60,000 bases of DNA. It comes from Tubulanus polymorphus (taxonomy: Eukaryota; Nemertea; Palaeonemertea; Tubulaniformes; Tubulanidae). The DNA lies in contig NC_134032.1 in NCBI RefSeq assembly GCF_964204645.1, forward strand, positions 8,552,275 to 8,612,274, given 5' to 3'. Below, in pieces: positions 39,770 through 51,143 of the stretch. The notes under the pieces were generated by a model, which was not told where the DNA came from, did no database searches, and saw only the letters and a list, made by a program, of their open reading frames with translations. The first letter of the stretch is position 1. Each line of letters begins with the position of its first letter. The translations under genes were made by a program, and so were the position numbers.

Positions 39770-40861
39770 TTACCCGTGAACACCATTTGCATCGCGGCTC
39801 TGTCGTCTCGAACAGCGACACTTACTCCAAAAACTTTTGAATATTTTTATCGCTTCGGCCCTGAATCTGTCGTTAGTCCCGCAATAAACGAAATAATTGA
39901 CGCTCGAATCTAACGGGGTCATCACGTCAGACCCAAAAGTTGATATACGGATAAGTTTTTGCAGAAGTGCACCGCCACTCGGCCTTGGTACGCCTAGGTC
40001 AAATAGCATAACTGCATAAACCCAAAGCGAAGAAGGGAACTCTAGAATGATGAATAAAATGACAATAGCGAGCGACATTTTAGTAGCTTTTCGGTCGAGA
40101 TTGCTAAATTTCGAATTTTGGGTGCCAAGATTTTGTCTATTTCTACCGATTCGTTTCAGCAAATATATAAGAACGACGTTTAGGATTATAAGCAATAGAA
40201 TCGGTATTAGACTCGTCAAAAGTGTTGTTAAAATCAATTCTCCCCAATAATGAATACCGTACTGAATGTGAGTTAATCCCCTTCGGGCCAGTATTGGAAC
40301 GTAAAATTTTGTACACGTATCAAACCAATAGAATAAATGGCTTATATTCACAAAATATGGAAGACCAAAGCAAGCGAAGAAAATGTATTGCAAGCAAACG
40401 CATATCAATAAGCGTCGTTTGGTGATGTGAGCCTGGGCGAACAGCGGGAAACTAAGACTGATAACCCGCTCCGTCGCTATCAGAACCGTTATCCAGTTCC
40501 TCGTCAATTTCGTAGAACGATTGAGGATAAACGCAGCAAAATACATCCAATAAAACCCCATAAAATTTAATTCATAATCAACATCGGCGCGTTGAATTGA
40601 AACTCCGTAAACTAATACATTCAGCGACGGACGCAGGACGTCGCGAATGAATTTGACGGTGAGATAAGAAATATCAGCGACGGCCAAAGCTTCGAGCAGA
40701 AAGAGCGACCGGTGCTGCGACGATTGTCGTTTCAGGATCACAATACTGAGACTGTTGAAGAAAATACCGAACGTTATCGACATGGGTAGAAATGTGACTC
40801 GCTGTATGAATATACTAGATAACTCAAGTTTTTCGCCGCACTTTGATTCATTTTTCGACAT
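39770..40861 (-). CDS. rhodopsin-class neuropeptide-type GPCR, FMRFamide-receptor-like
   Basis: An uninterrupted 363-residue frame in a single exon with seven hydrophobic segments. TM1 about 24-44 (N36), TM2 with LEALAVAD (D63), TM3 with NWITVLIATERVISLSFPLF (ER in place of DRY, R132), TM4 151-170, TM5 207-235 (P220), TM6 262-285 with ILEFPSSLW (P276), TM7 with DSSVNYFVYCGTNDRFR (NYxxY-type). N-S-S-V-N-F-x-x-Y-C-x-x-x-x-x-F-R is the usual TM7 of the FMRFamide-receptor-like branch, so a peptide ligand is likely, Gq/Gi coupling unknown. The normally conserved Cys at the top of TM3 is Tyr107 here, while extracellular loop 2 has C183. The N-terminus is short, with an NES sequon. Not part of the Ig gene system by any visible evidence. 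Confidence 0.8.
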   Translation of the reverse strand: MSKNESKCGEKLELSSIFIQRVTFLPMSITFGIFFNSLSIVILKRQSSQHRSLFLLEALAVADISYLTVKFIRDVLRPSLNVLVYGVSIQRADVDYELNFMGFYWMYFAAFILNRSTKLTRNWITVLIATERVISLSFPLFAQAHITKRRLLICVCLQYIFFACFGLPYFVNISHLFYWFDTCTKFYVPILARRGLTHIQYGIHYWGELILTTLLTSLIPILLLIILNVVLIYLLKRIGRNRQNLGTQNSKFSNLDRKATKMSLAIVILFIILEFPSSLWVYAVMLFDLGVPRPSGGALLQKLIRISTFGSDVMTPLDSSVNYFVYCGTNDRFRAEAIKIFKSFWSKCRCSRRQSRDANGVHG

Positions 40862-41542
40862 CGTGTCTCAGGTGCCGTTACCGTCACGAATTTGATATAT
40901 AACGGCGAATGCCAGACGATGTACTCCTACACGAGTTCTCCTACACACGTCAGGAACGACTGCTGTGGATACTATACAGTTCGGATCTTAGATTGAATAC
41001 TGATTATCTAAACGCGCATCTAAAATTCCGATGCATTACCCGTTTCCCTAATGCTGTTTTTAATATTAAGTTAGTACATTATTGTTGATGTATCGGACTG
41101 CCTGAAAAGTATAGAGAAAAGTATAGAGTTTGTGAGAAAGAGGAAGAGCAATAGGTCGGTATATTTAGAATAAAAGGACTTTTAGGGTATGGTTAGCGTA
41201 GTCCAGGAGGGAGTAGAAAGGAAGTAGCAGGGATTAAACATACCAAATAGGGTAAGGTTAGAAGCGGGTGAGGTCATGGTTTAGGAATTTGAAAAAAAAT
41301 GTACAAATTCGCATATAAGTCTAAGGTTTTTGAGTTAGAGAGGAAGAGAAATCAGAAAGAAATGTAACAACTAGAAAAGAAATAATAAAGAAATCATACC
41401 AGATAAAAGTGCTAGTATTCAATAATCTACTTGAGGAAGAGGCAGTTCAGCGGAAAGAACCAGATACATAGAAGATCCAGCGGTACAACATTAGTGCGAA
41501 CAACGATAGATGACACAACGAGTGGTGGAGGTCTTCGTGAGA
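40862..41542. other. upstream region of the GPCR gene, nothing recognised
   Basis: Lies 5' of the - strand GPCR. A/G-rich from 41100 to 41420 on the + strand. No clear promoter motif identified. Confidence 0.35.
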
Positions 41543-42128
41543 CCAACAACTGGAGAATTGAATAACAATTGGTTCAGATTGTTAAGTGCCATTACAGTGT
41601 AGATTGTATAGTCGCATTACAGTAGGAGCTACGGATAAATGACTACTTTAAATTTGACGTACAAAATACAAAATCAGAAACATTTTTCTTCAGCGACACT
41701 CACTCCAAAAACTTTTTGAATACTTTTATCGCTTCAGTATAAACGTTTTTACGGGGTCATCACGTCAGACCGAAAAGCTGATATACGGATTAGTTTATTC
41801 CGAACTTCATTGCCAACCGGGTTTGGTACACCTAAGTCAAATAGCATAAGTCCATAAACCCAAAGCGAAGAAGGAAACTCTAAAATGATGAATAAAATGA
41901 CAATAGCGAGCGCCATTTTAGTAGCTTTTCGGTCGAGATTGCTTAACTTCGAATTTTGGGTGCCAGTGTCTATTTTTACCAATTCGTTTCAGCAAATATA
42001 TTAGAAAGACATTGAGGATTAGAATCGGTATCAGACTCATCAAAAGTGTTGTTAACATCAATTCTCCCCAATAATGAAGACCGTACTGAATATTAGTTAA
42101 TCTCCTTCGGGCCAGTATTGGAACGTTT
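41543..42128 (-). pseudogene. truncated duplicate of the FMRFamide-receptor-like GPCR
   Basis: Matches 39585-40310, covering the 3' flank and roughly TM5 to TM7, with about 85% identity by eye. The frame LDRKATKMALAIVILFIILE and FPSSLWVYGLMLFDLGVPNP is readable. A deletion has removed the TM7 NYxxY segment and much of the tail, and everything before TM5 is absent. Frameshifts are present near 41970. It cannot be a working receptor. Confidence 0.8.
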
Positions 42129-43335
42129 AGTTTATACGTCCATGGTTAAACGAACAATTCATGTCATTTTGTTTTGCTACTTTACAACCTTACTTTCACA
42201 GAGCTCTCGTCCCCAAAAGCAAAAATTTACATCAGGTGAAAAATGATACTAGTTACTTGTTTTTGTATTAACGTAGGTTCTCGCATAAACGGTTATATGA
42301 CACATGACAATAATTCCATCAATTTAACAAAGCTAAAGCGACTTAAAATATGTTGTATTCATCACAAAGATTATGCGGCACAGTAGCAGAAAATATATCA
42401 TATCATCATAATTTTTTTTGCAATCAAAACGACCCTAGGACATACTTTGGATGAAAAGGCCAAGCGCCCTAGCTGCTACGTTTATCATAAATAAAAAAGC
42501 ATTAAATATAGAAATGTCAAAAACGCCCTAGCGTTATGTAATATTAAGAAAATAATTAGATAATCATAAGACGAGGTCAAACGCCCTAGCTGTTTGACCT
42601 AATTAATTAGGTGATACGCCAGTGGGCTCAAAAATGCCAAAAAGGGGTCAGAAAAAAGGGCGCCGGATCGGAAGGTGCTAAGGAAGGGGATGGTGGGATA
42701 AACGTAACCTTTCACGCTCGGGATGCGGAAGGGAAAGGGATGTAAACTCAACAGTGATTGGCTGAGAGACCGAAGCTATGGCGGCGCCACAGGCTGGAGA
42801 CGCCTGGCAAGGCGCTCGGTTCGCTTCTGTCGCAAAAACGTTGATGAGCAATCGTTGCTCGCACATATCTTGATACTTTCCTCCTAGTCTTGATACAACC
42901 CTATCTAAGATATTTACTACCATCTTCGACTATAAGAATGCGCTCTAGAATTATTGTTATTATTTGGAAAGCAACATGTTCTTTGATTTAGGGCCTGTAT
43001 TTCTAGATCTTAAGATCTGAGCAGTTTGTTTAGTTCATTCGTAACGAATTTTTAAAAGTTTCATTGGTTAATTTCAAACACTAACTTCAAGATCGTTGCT
43101 AACTTGTAACTTCTTGCACTCATCGATTTGATACCTGCCAAAATTAATTTAGATTTATCACGATGATGTATGGTATCTTTATTGCCCATTATGGTACATG
43201 TATATCAGTTAGCTCTGAACCAAGATCCATAGCTGTAGGTATAATTCATAGGAAATTCTTAGAATTTGCTATGGCATTAATTCGGAATTGCGATTAATCA
43301 GCATAAAAAGAGGAATTTTAATGTCTTCGGTTTTT
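42129..43335. other. intergenic, no gene recognised
   Basis: 42440-42600 contains (A)CGCCCTAGC three times, the last inside the inverted pair GGTCAAACGCCCTAGCTGTTTGACC. 42640-42860 is GC-rich (GGCGGCGCCAC, GGCGCTCGGTTCGC) and unlike its surroundings, possibly a foreign repeat. No protein recognised. Confidence 0.4.
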
Positions 43336-43337
43336 TT

Positions 43338-43632
43338 TTATTTTCGTAACGTTTCATCTCCTATTATTGTCTGTGCCTGTTTAAAAGTCGCCGTGATTGG
43401 TCTCATTTTTGACGACAAACGGGAAGTTCCCGCGATAAATTCTCGCGGCCTGATTCGGTAAGATTTTAAGCCCCTTATCTCCTCACTCGAACTATCGAAC
43501 AACGTCTGTGTTCGTTCATCAGGTATATTGTCAACGAAGTCATATTCCACGTACAGATTTTTTTGTCGATTACATGTTAAAACTCGAAAACCGTACTAGT
43601 AGAAAATATGTCGCCGATTGTGAGGTTTCTAA
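43338..43632 (+). pseudogene. copy D: orphan promoter, start codon and first residues
   Basis: Matches copy C's upstream region in inverted orientation from about 43360, including GGGAAGTTCCC (43421-43431, 177 bases before the ATG) and the ATG at 43608 followed by MSPIVRFL. Similarity ends after GTGAGGTTTCTAA; the frame runs into ISELSGIM without a signal-peptide core or donor site. No Ig exons follow before 50 kb. Confidence 0.75.
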
Positions 43633-43639
43633 TCTCAGA

Positions 43640-44530
43640 GTTAAGCGGCATAATGTTTCCACAAAACTGTGTAACTGGTTACTGGCAACTGTTGACTGAA
43701 GACATTAATCATTAGAAATGAACCACTGTAATATGAATACAGAAATACGCAGAAATATTCACGAATTTATCGTCTCGTCAAGTTTAGTGTCAGATTTCTG
43801 AGGACTGATTTTCTATTCGCTGTTAACAATAAATCTTTCAAATGAGCTGTAATGTAAAGACTTTAATTGATGATATCTTCATACGTATGTTAAATTCATT
43901 TTCTGATACTCGACAGGACACAGCGCCAGCTACAGTACATTCTCAGACAGGCAGCGCATTTTAGAACAGTTTTAACAACGCTATATGTCCATGATAATTG
44001 TTATATACATTTCATCTATATTCCATATTCCTTTATTGAAAAAATGTCTTTGTGTAATTCCTCTATGTTTGTTGAGACAGTCTGTCTGTGTCTAATGTGC
44101 TCATTGTTGTTTTTCTCGATGTCATGTCACTTCTCATCACCTATCACCTATTTCTGTATCATACCATGTCTCCACCTGTCTCGTATCTCAAATTTCTAGA
44201 TGGACAGGATGATGATGGAGGTCTGGGGAGAGAGGAATGGATCAAGAGCCATAATTTTGATTTTGACTGTTACAAAAGTTTTGATATTTTTGGCCCTAAT
44301 TTGTATTCACGTAGACTATTTACATGAACGCCGATGACAGCACCATCATCCGACCATCCCTAACGTTAGGTCACAGGGGCTCGTCACGACATTTTAGCAT
44401 CCAAAACCAAAGCTCTACTCGAGTACCCTGATTCACGTGTATAGAATAGATTAGATTAGAAATTTTATTGTCCACAAAAAAAATTTGCATTGACAAAAGC
44501 TGTTTCAATGGTTAGTGCACGATATTAGTT
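43640..44530. other. intergenic, no gene recognised
   Basis: An 80-codon frame at 44088-44327 has no recognisable motif. ATTAGATTAGAAATTTTATTGTCCAC at 44448 resembles the 3' ends of LINE or SINE elements but is too short to call. Confidence 0.35.
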
Positions 44531-44532
44531 AT

Positions 44533-44678
44533 AGGGTATATGTCTTTTCATGCCAGAGGTCGAAAGGTCGAGCTCATAAAAAATAAAAATAAATTCTCAC
44601 ACGCTCGAATTTATTTTATTTTATTTTTTACTCACTCAACCTTTCAACCTCTGGTATGAAAAGACATATACCCTATTA
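44533..44678. repeat. 146-bp near-perfect hairpin palindrome
   Basis: ATAGGGTATATGTCTTTTCATGCCAGAGGTCGAAAGGTCGAG is mirrored by CAACCTTTCAACCTCTGGTATGAAAAGACATATACCCTAT. The inner part is AT-rich and partly inverted too (AAAAAATAAAAATAAATTC / GAATTTATTTTATTTTATTTTTT). GGTCGA(A/G)AGGTCGA is also found at 52202 at the start of the pPolB fragment. Confidence 0.8.
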
Positions 44679-44736
44679 CTCTAATAATTTCATATATATG
44701 AATATCATATATATGAATATCACATATATGAAAATC

Positions 44737-44855
<119 letters not shown>

Positions 44856-44873
44856 TAAATATACATCAATTTC

Positions 44874-45050
44874 AAACATAAAAAGTGTGAGTAAAGTGAT
44901 TGGATCAATTTATATTTTAAACATATTTTGATATTTATATTTGTATGAGTTAGATTTTTTAACATAAAAGGTGTGAGTAAAGTGTGAAATAATTCATATT
45001 TTAACATTAGATATTCATATTTATATTTGTATGAGTTAGATTCATTTTAA
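44874..45050. repeat. two-copy tandem repeat upstream of the orphan ORF
   Basis: ACATAAAA(A/G)GTGTGAGTAAAGTG ... ATTTATATTTGTATGAGTTAGATT occurs at 44876-44954 and 44960-45041. Confidence 0.75.
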
Positions 45051-45063
45051 TAGAAATTTTGTT

Positions 45064-45504
45064 ATGAAAATGAACGAAGAAGAACCCAAATTTAAAATTG
45101 AAATCAAAGAAACTAATAACTTATTTTCATTAATTAACATTAAAAATTATATCTCAGCAACAAATTTAGTGTATGGAAGACAATATAAAATTGATAATAT
45201 TACCATAATTTATCAAATATTATCAAATGAAATATATTCAATTATTGAACTTATAGATACTTTAGATAATGGCGCTAAAAATCCAAAAATATTTAATACA
45301 GTTTTAAATTATAAAGGTAATTTAGATGAAAAAATTATAAATATTCTTGAAACTCCTTTTAATGAAAGAAATCATGATTTAATAATTTCTAAAGGTAACA
45401 ATGATATAGACTTAAGAATTGAAAAACGACAATTATATAATTTTAATTTTGATAATAAACAAATTATTTATAATGAAAATTCATCAAATATTGGAGTTAG
45501 TTAA
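45064..45504 (+). CDS. orphan 146-residue ORF, AT-rich, unknown function
   Basis: ATG at 45064, TAA at 45502. Intact 146-codon frame, strongly biased to A/T-ending codons, unlike the GC-rich host exons but like the pPolB element. It reads KFKIEIKETNNLFSLINIKN, later YKIDNITIIYQILSNEIYSI and HDLIISKGNNDIDLRIEKR. It is highly charged and rich in Asn and Ile. No signal peptide, membrane segment or known domain is recognised. An A/T-rich intact frame of this length is unlikely by chance, and it is probably a gene of a Polinton-like or related element. Whether it is expressed is unknown. Confidence 0.5.
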   Translation: MKMNEEEPKFKIEIKETNNLFSLINIKNYISATNLVYGRQYKIDNITIIYQILSNEIYSIIELIDTLDNGAKNPKIFNTVLNYKGNLDEKIINILETPFNERNHDLIISKGNNDIDLRIEKRQLYNFNFDNKQIIYNENSSNIGVS

Positions 45505-47035
45505 GTAGAATTCTTGCTCACAGTTAGTTTTTAAGTATTGGTAAGTCGCAGCCTTTGGGGAATTGATACAATTAAGTCGCCATTTTTGAATAAACTGGCC
45601 TTTTAATCTAAGTTTTACCGACTGGTTAATAAGTTCTTGACTAGGTATATTATGATTGGTATCTATTATCTAGGTACATTATGATTGGTATGGATTATAT
45701 ATGAGGTATACCCTGCGTTGTATGTTATACAGTGTGAGCAGGGCTAGTAGTAGGCCTACCGACACAGTTCAATCAGGCAGGTGGGATTTCATTTCACCTG
45801 CTTGGTCGACAGTACTTCAACTTTCATTTTTTTCAACTTTGCACTGGATTTCTTATACACTTGTATCGAAGTGGACCACACATTATCAAACGAGCCCCAA
45901 AAAGATCTAAGTTGCACTTCTCTATATCCTCGGAATCAATTAATTAACACGCGGTAAAGTTTGAAGAAAATTTGATTTCAAATTGCAGTTACGCGGAACT
46001 ATACTAGCAAAACGTGGTAGACCCTCACTTGCCATAGGTGGAAACCTTTGTTGCCACGGCCCTAGTTGATGAGATAAGATATAACTTTATCCTCCTGTCT
46101 AAAATTGATAGTATAAGGAGGTCTAAAAAGATCGATATATAGAAAAATACAATACACGAAAGACATAAAATAACACAAGCATTGATCACTACTTTCTCGT
46201 TTTATCTAAGTACTTTAAGACTAGTTTCATACGCGTTGACTTATTTTCACAGTTTAGTAATTCGCTCTACATTATGAGAGTATTTGGGCGTTTCCAGAAT
46301 TTGTCTGGTATATACTTTTTCCTTAATTCTAAGTGTTGTGGACATATTAATAAAGAATGAAATTCGTCACCTAGATCGCCTAAAGTTATATTTTTTAGCG
46401 ACTGTCTATTGCAGCGGCTTTGCACTAAAATGAAATGCTATCGGCGAAATTTCACTAAGCTGCTGTCAAGACAGCTGAAAGGAGGTAGATTTCAAACACG
46501 AATTATCATCTTTCACTAGCATTCCTTTAAATCTTCCGCCAAACGTTTTGTCCCAAGTCGATAATAGAGGAATTGATAGAAGCAGTCATGCTTTCAGCAA
46601 GGATCTAAGCCTGTAAGGGAAAATTTGATGGTCTTGCCGCCAGAACCTATGTTAGGGGTTTAATCAATTTTCTGGGGCAGCGACTTTATCTTTGGAAAGG
46701 TCTGCGGTGACATCTCGTCGAATAGATGGCTGCCTCCGGGAATCCACCTATGACATCATCTAATTTCCCTCTTCTATTATTGGCAATATGTTTATACTAG
46801 TGGGATAGGAAATGTTTGATGGAATTACCGGAAATTTCAGTAATCAGCATCGGAAAATTCGTGACCTTAATGTTGTGTACACAACAAACTTTCGGTCGAG
46901 TTTTTCTAAATAATGCGAATCGACACTGAACATTGTGTGTGCAGCGAGCTGGTGTTTTTGAGTGAGGTGTATTTATTAGTATCAGTATAATATTTTCACC
47001 ACCTGTTCCGCGGACATACTGCAGAAATATACAAT
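45505..47035. other. intergenic, no gene recognised
   Basis: 46400-46565 is an inverted copy of 33015-33190 (see there). The rest has no recognisable feature. Confidence 0.4.
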
Positions 47036-48030
47036 TCAATTCAATTCAATCTTTATTCAGCATAAACATTAATAAAACATTGTTTGCAACTGATACAAAT
47101 TCGGTAAAATCAGATATGGGAAAAAACCGGGACCACAGCATATGCTCGCACAAAGGAGCGAGAACCACTATGGCTTTCCTATCTTGATTCCCTAAGTCTA
47201 ATAACCCCCCCCCCCCAACAGCACAGCTGCCCTAACCAACTCTACCAAAGCCAAACTGACTTCTTCCGTCTGACCGCAGCGCGACGTAGTGAGAATAGTC
47301 GCCGAAAAATTGAATCCACACCCTCAAAACAGATCGTACCGTATCCCAAAGGCAACTTAAAGGGGTATACTAAACCACCCCTCCCCCAGCCAACACGACC
47401 GAAGCCATGACAACGGACAATAAGAGGCCCGCGGCTAGAGAATCGAAAACAGGATGCAATAAAACAACAAATTGAAATTGATAGATGATCTAACTTTATT
47501 TCAAGCGTAAACAATCATCTGGTTTAAGACGCTCAAATCCTTTGCAACCGACTATTTCCACTTTGAAAACGGTAAAAGCCATTGATCATCAAGTAAGACC
47601 AGTGGAATACAAAGGCAAATGCAAAAGAAGCTGACATGCCATAAACAAAACAAAGAACGCGCTAAAATCCGAGCGGTCAAAAGGCTCGCATAAAACTAAA
47701 AATGTTGGGTATTTGACACGCGTCTCACACGAACGGAGCAAACTAAATCACGCGTAGAGTGCGACTAAACTCTCCATGGAAACGAAAATGCGCTAAATAA
47801 AATCGCCGAAACAGATCAGAAAACCGAAATGATAGACGAACTCCCTGACCGATAAATCTCACTATAGTGGGACTAACGTAGTAAACCGAAATACACAATA
47901 CAAATGGAGAACCATCAACCATGACCTCTCGAGTTTTCTCTGCCCTAAAATTCATAATTCATATATACTCTTATTTTTATACTCATTTTTCTTTTTTAGA
48001 CGTAACGATTCTTCCATTCTTTATCACATA
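47036..48030. other. intergenic, unclassified repeat-like DNA
   Basis: Starts with four CAATT units at 47035 (AATTCAATTCAATTCAATC), often found at retroelement 3' ends, followed by moderately GC-rich DNA with a C14 run at 47207. Open frames on the - strand have no recognisable motif. Confidence 0.35.
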
Positions 48031-48245
48031 CAGCAGACTACGGGGCACACAGCCCTCCAGCCCACAGGCAGGCAACAGGACACAGTCCTACGAGACACAA
48101 AGCCTCTAGTCCACACATAGTAGACTCCAGGGCACACAGCCCTCCAGCCCGCACACAGCAGGCAAACAGGACACACAGTCTCGGAGGCACACAGCCTCTA
48201 GTCCGCACAGAGTAGACTCCGGGGCACACAGCCCTCCAGCCCGTA
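48030..48245. repeat. about 88-bp minisatellite, 2.4 copies
   Basis: (T)AGACTCC(A/G)GGGCACACAGCCCTCCAGCCC starts units at 48033, 48121 and 48212; each continues with CAGGCAA(A)CAGGACACA and GCCTCTAGTCC(A/G)CACA. Confidence 0.85.
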
Positions 48246-49075
48246 CGCATCCTCTCTTTTGGCTGGGTGCGAATTTAGAGAGGGTGGCACTTATTTGATT
48301 GCGTGAGGTGGCGACTGCGAGCGACGCAGATGCGAAGCCCCACGAGGGGGTTTGGGGGTCGTCCCCCAAGAAAATTTTGAAAATGGAAACGCTTTAGATG
48401 CATTTCTGGCCAAATTTTAGAATATTTCACATAAGAATGTCACTGAAAAAAATGTACTTAATCCTTAAAACACCCAACGCACCCCCTCCCCGGGTACGGG
48501 CCTGTAAGTAACTCTGGATGTTTAAAATGTTTGCTAACTGCATTCGTCTTGGGCGTTATCCCGAGAATATTTTCGTCACAGCTTTTCTATCTAAATATCC
48601 TCATTGTAATGTATGCGCATGAAGGCCAAAGAGGTCCTTCCATCATTGCATACGTAGTTGTTTCGCCAACGTAAGATGACTAGTGAATTTGAAAATTATT
48701 TTTTGTATAAATCTGTAATTGCTGGAGCAATATTCTTAAAAAAAATATCTATAGAATCACCGAAATGTAATTTAAAAGAATACTATGATGAAAATGTTAT
48801 TAAAGTAATATGAAAAAAGTTTTTTGATTCGTCAACACTGTGTGATCCTAGTGTGAGCCATATGTGTTTCTGTAAACATTATAAACGAACGGACTGTCCG
48901 CTGAGTCACCGGTAGGATGTAGCCTACACTGGATCTCAAGTGGTGCCTCTGAACCTGTTACATAGGCTAGAAATTACCAAAATCATGAAGGGCAACTTTC
49001 TAAAAAGGGGTGTTCGTTCGAACGGACGAACCCCCTGGCTACGGGCTTGATAATAATATAGATAACAGATAGGTA
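48246..49075. other. intergenic, no gene recognised
   Basis: 48330-48375 has GAGGGGGTTTGGGGGTCGTCCCCC, resembling a G-rich element common in decayed repeats; otherwise nothing. Confidence 0.3.
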
Positions 49076-49079
49076 TGCA

Positions 49080-49729
49080 TGAATTTTACTTAAGTAGCTT
49101 TAGACCAGCATTTACAAATCTAGCGAGTCTAATTAATATATTGTTATTTACAGCATTAAGTATAGTTGTGACGTTTTCAAAAGTGTTAGGTCTATTTACA
49201 TAAAAAGGTGTTAGGAAAGCTCTTCGTATATTCTTTAGTTTGGAACATTCAAAAAGAAAATGGAATTCATCGCCGACTTTGTTAAGACTACAATATGTAC
49301 AAATACGTTCGTTTTTATCAATATTTACATAGCTATGTTTGTTGGCATCTAATTTACGGCTACCGATCCGAAATTTAGCGAGACTACATGAGGTGGTTTG
49401 GTACAACGGATAAATATTTTCATAATCATATTCAAGTTAAAAGATTCTATAATTTACGCTTTAATGTCACTATTTTGCAATTTTTCCCTCCATGTCTGAA
49501 TGTATCTATCTTTTAGAGATTGTTTTATGAAATTTATCGACCGCAGATCGCTTACCTGATCTTGCCACACATAGTTCAGCCCACAGTTTTGTATAATTTC
49601 CTTAATTTGGCAAATCCGATCTGATGCATATAAATCTTTTTTGTAAAAGTCGTACACAATATTATTCATTACTACATTCAGCTTTGACTTGTTTCTTCCG
49701 TCTGTCCGCAGCGCCATGGTGTGAGTCAT
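49080..49729 (-). pseudogene. non-LTR retrotransposon fragment, ORF2 C-terminus
   Basis: The upper - strand frame (49454-49729) reads INFIKQSLKDRYIQTWREKL, and the lower (49086-49406) reads LAKFRIGSRKLDANKHSYVN followed by ERICTYCSLNKVGDEFHFLF and ECSKL. Q-x-L-x-D-x-(Y/F)-x-Q-x-W and C-x-x-C-x-x-x-x-(V/I)-x-D-E-x-H-F-L-x-x-C are typical for LINE C-terminal regions in invertebrates. A frameshift separates the two frames. The 5' part is absent. Confidence 0.75.
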
Positions 49730-50600
49730 TGGGCGGTCTTATCAGAGTGTTATCAAAGTATGAAAGACTGCCTAACGACAAAAGGATATTATCGCACGGA
49801 TATAAAGACAGCGGTATAGTGTTTTGATACTGATTACTAGCGTTATAAACTCGGGATTGACGAATATCAACGTGGAAACTATTTTTCCGTCTCGGCCCGA
49901 GGTACGCGCAGTGAGTAGATGATGGTAATTCGATCATAACAAATAGTTAGACAGTAAGCTTTATTCACGGGGTCTTATTTCGTGAGATATCTTTGATCTT
50001 ACAGACAGTTAGGTTATTAAAATGGTTGCCTATTCATAAATTCCTTAATGATTGGCCTATCGTCTATAGGTTTCCCTCTTGGCGACTGGAGCTGGCATTT
50101 CTACTAGGCTGGGAATGGATATGGCATCCTTGCTGTATTATTGAAATTATCTATAACTCATTAGACTTAATGTCAATTAATTTTTTTCTGTATATAATGT
50201 TTCTATGTTGTACGTTATTTCAATGAATTCAGGAACAAAGAATATCATATCATATCAAAGTAATACCAGTCTATAAAACCGGGCCTGGGTTATTGGTAGT
50301 GAAAAGCAGTTCATTTTCATTGAAATTTGAAGAGACTTCTTAGGCTTCCGAATCTGTCAATGCCAACGCTGAATTGATTTAATGATGAGAAAAGTTGACA
50401 TGACTTTTATTGAAATGTCGAGGAGATTGATGCGCAATAACCAATTTCAACTAGCGATCCCAGTGGATTATTGCCAAATCCTCGCTTGCCACTGTAGCGT
50501 TGCCGGTATTCGGATGAAAAAAATTAATTTCGATAAAATTCAAATTTCCACGTGTAGGGAGTTGATGGGGGAACTGAGGAAAGTTTCCAGATGGATCAAT
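49730..50600. other. intergenic region before copy B
   Basis: No gene recognised; TCTATAAAACCGGG at 50269 resembles ACCAGTCTATGAAACCGGGG at 11160 in copy A. Confidence 0.35.
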
Positions 50601-50639
50601 GCAAAAAAAGATGGAAGTGAACGACTTCCGCCATCATCC

Positions 50640-51143
50640 TCATTGTTTCCTATTATTGACAAAGTGTCTGTGCAAACGTCCTCTTTGCTTGGTAATAGGT
50701 GTATTTTTAGCCAAAGGTGGGAAATTCCCGCTATCAATTTGAATTTACATAGCCTTATTTGGTAACTAAGCCACACATCTCGTACGAACTATCGTTTGAC
50801 GCCGGTATCTACATGCCCGGTAGGGAACCTGTCTCATCCCTTTCGCAAAATCCGCTTGCTGCCGGGGACCGTCCTTTTGGCGTTAAAGATATTTCACTTA
50901 AAGATAGTTCGCTTTCAAAAAACGGACCGTTTGCGCTTCACGTGTCTAGGGCCTTACTAGATACAATTTTAATCGAAAATGAACTACTAACACTAGATAT
51001 AGGCCTATAGATATTAGTTATGATAACGATGTAATAACGATTTTTTTTCTATCGTTTTCAGGTATTTGTTAACGGAGTCTTTTCACATTCCACGTACAGA
51101 TTTCGTGTCCTTTTGTATTTGAAATTCGAAAGAAGCGCAGAAT
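50640..51143 (+). promoter_or_regulatory. copy B: promoter and 5' UTR region
   Basis: Shares with copies C and D: CCTATTATTG, (G)TGTCTGTGC, GGGAAATTCCCGC (50719-50730) and, next to the gene, GGTAT(A/T)TG(G/T)(T/C)(A)ACGGAGT and CACGTACAGATTTCGTGTC. Compared with C and D it has about 240 extra bases between the GGGAAATTCCC motif and the start codon. The extra piece ends in a polypyrimidine stretch and TTTTCAG at 51060, so in copy B it may be a 5' UTR intron. The ATG is at 51144. Confidence 0.5.

Noticed and set aside
14088-44327. The 79-codon frame at 44088-44327 as a gene
   Set aside because: No motif, no related sequence in the window, and the start is not in a recognisable context; the 14088 boundary is given only because nothing in between supports a linked exon.
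50382-50765. 127-codon open frame upstream of copy B
   Set aside because: It overlaps the promoter-like block shared with copies C and D, where the frame is not conserved; no motif recognised.
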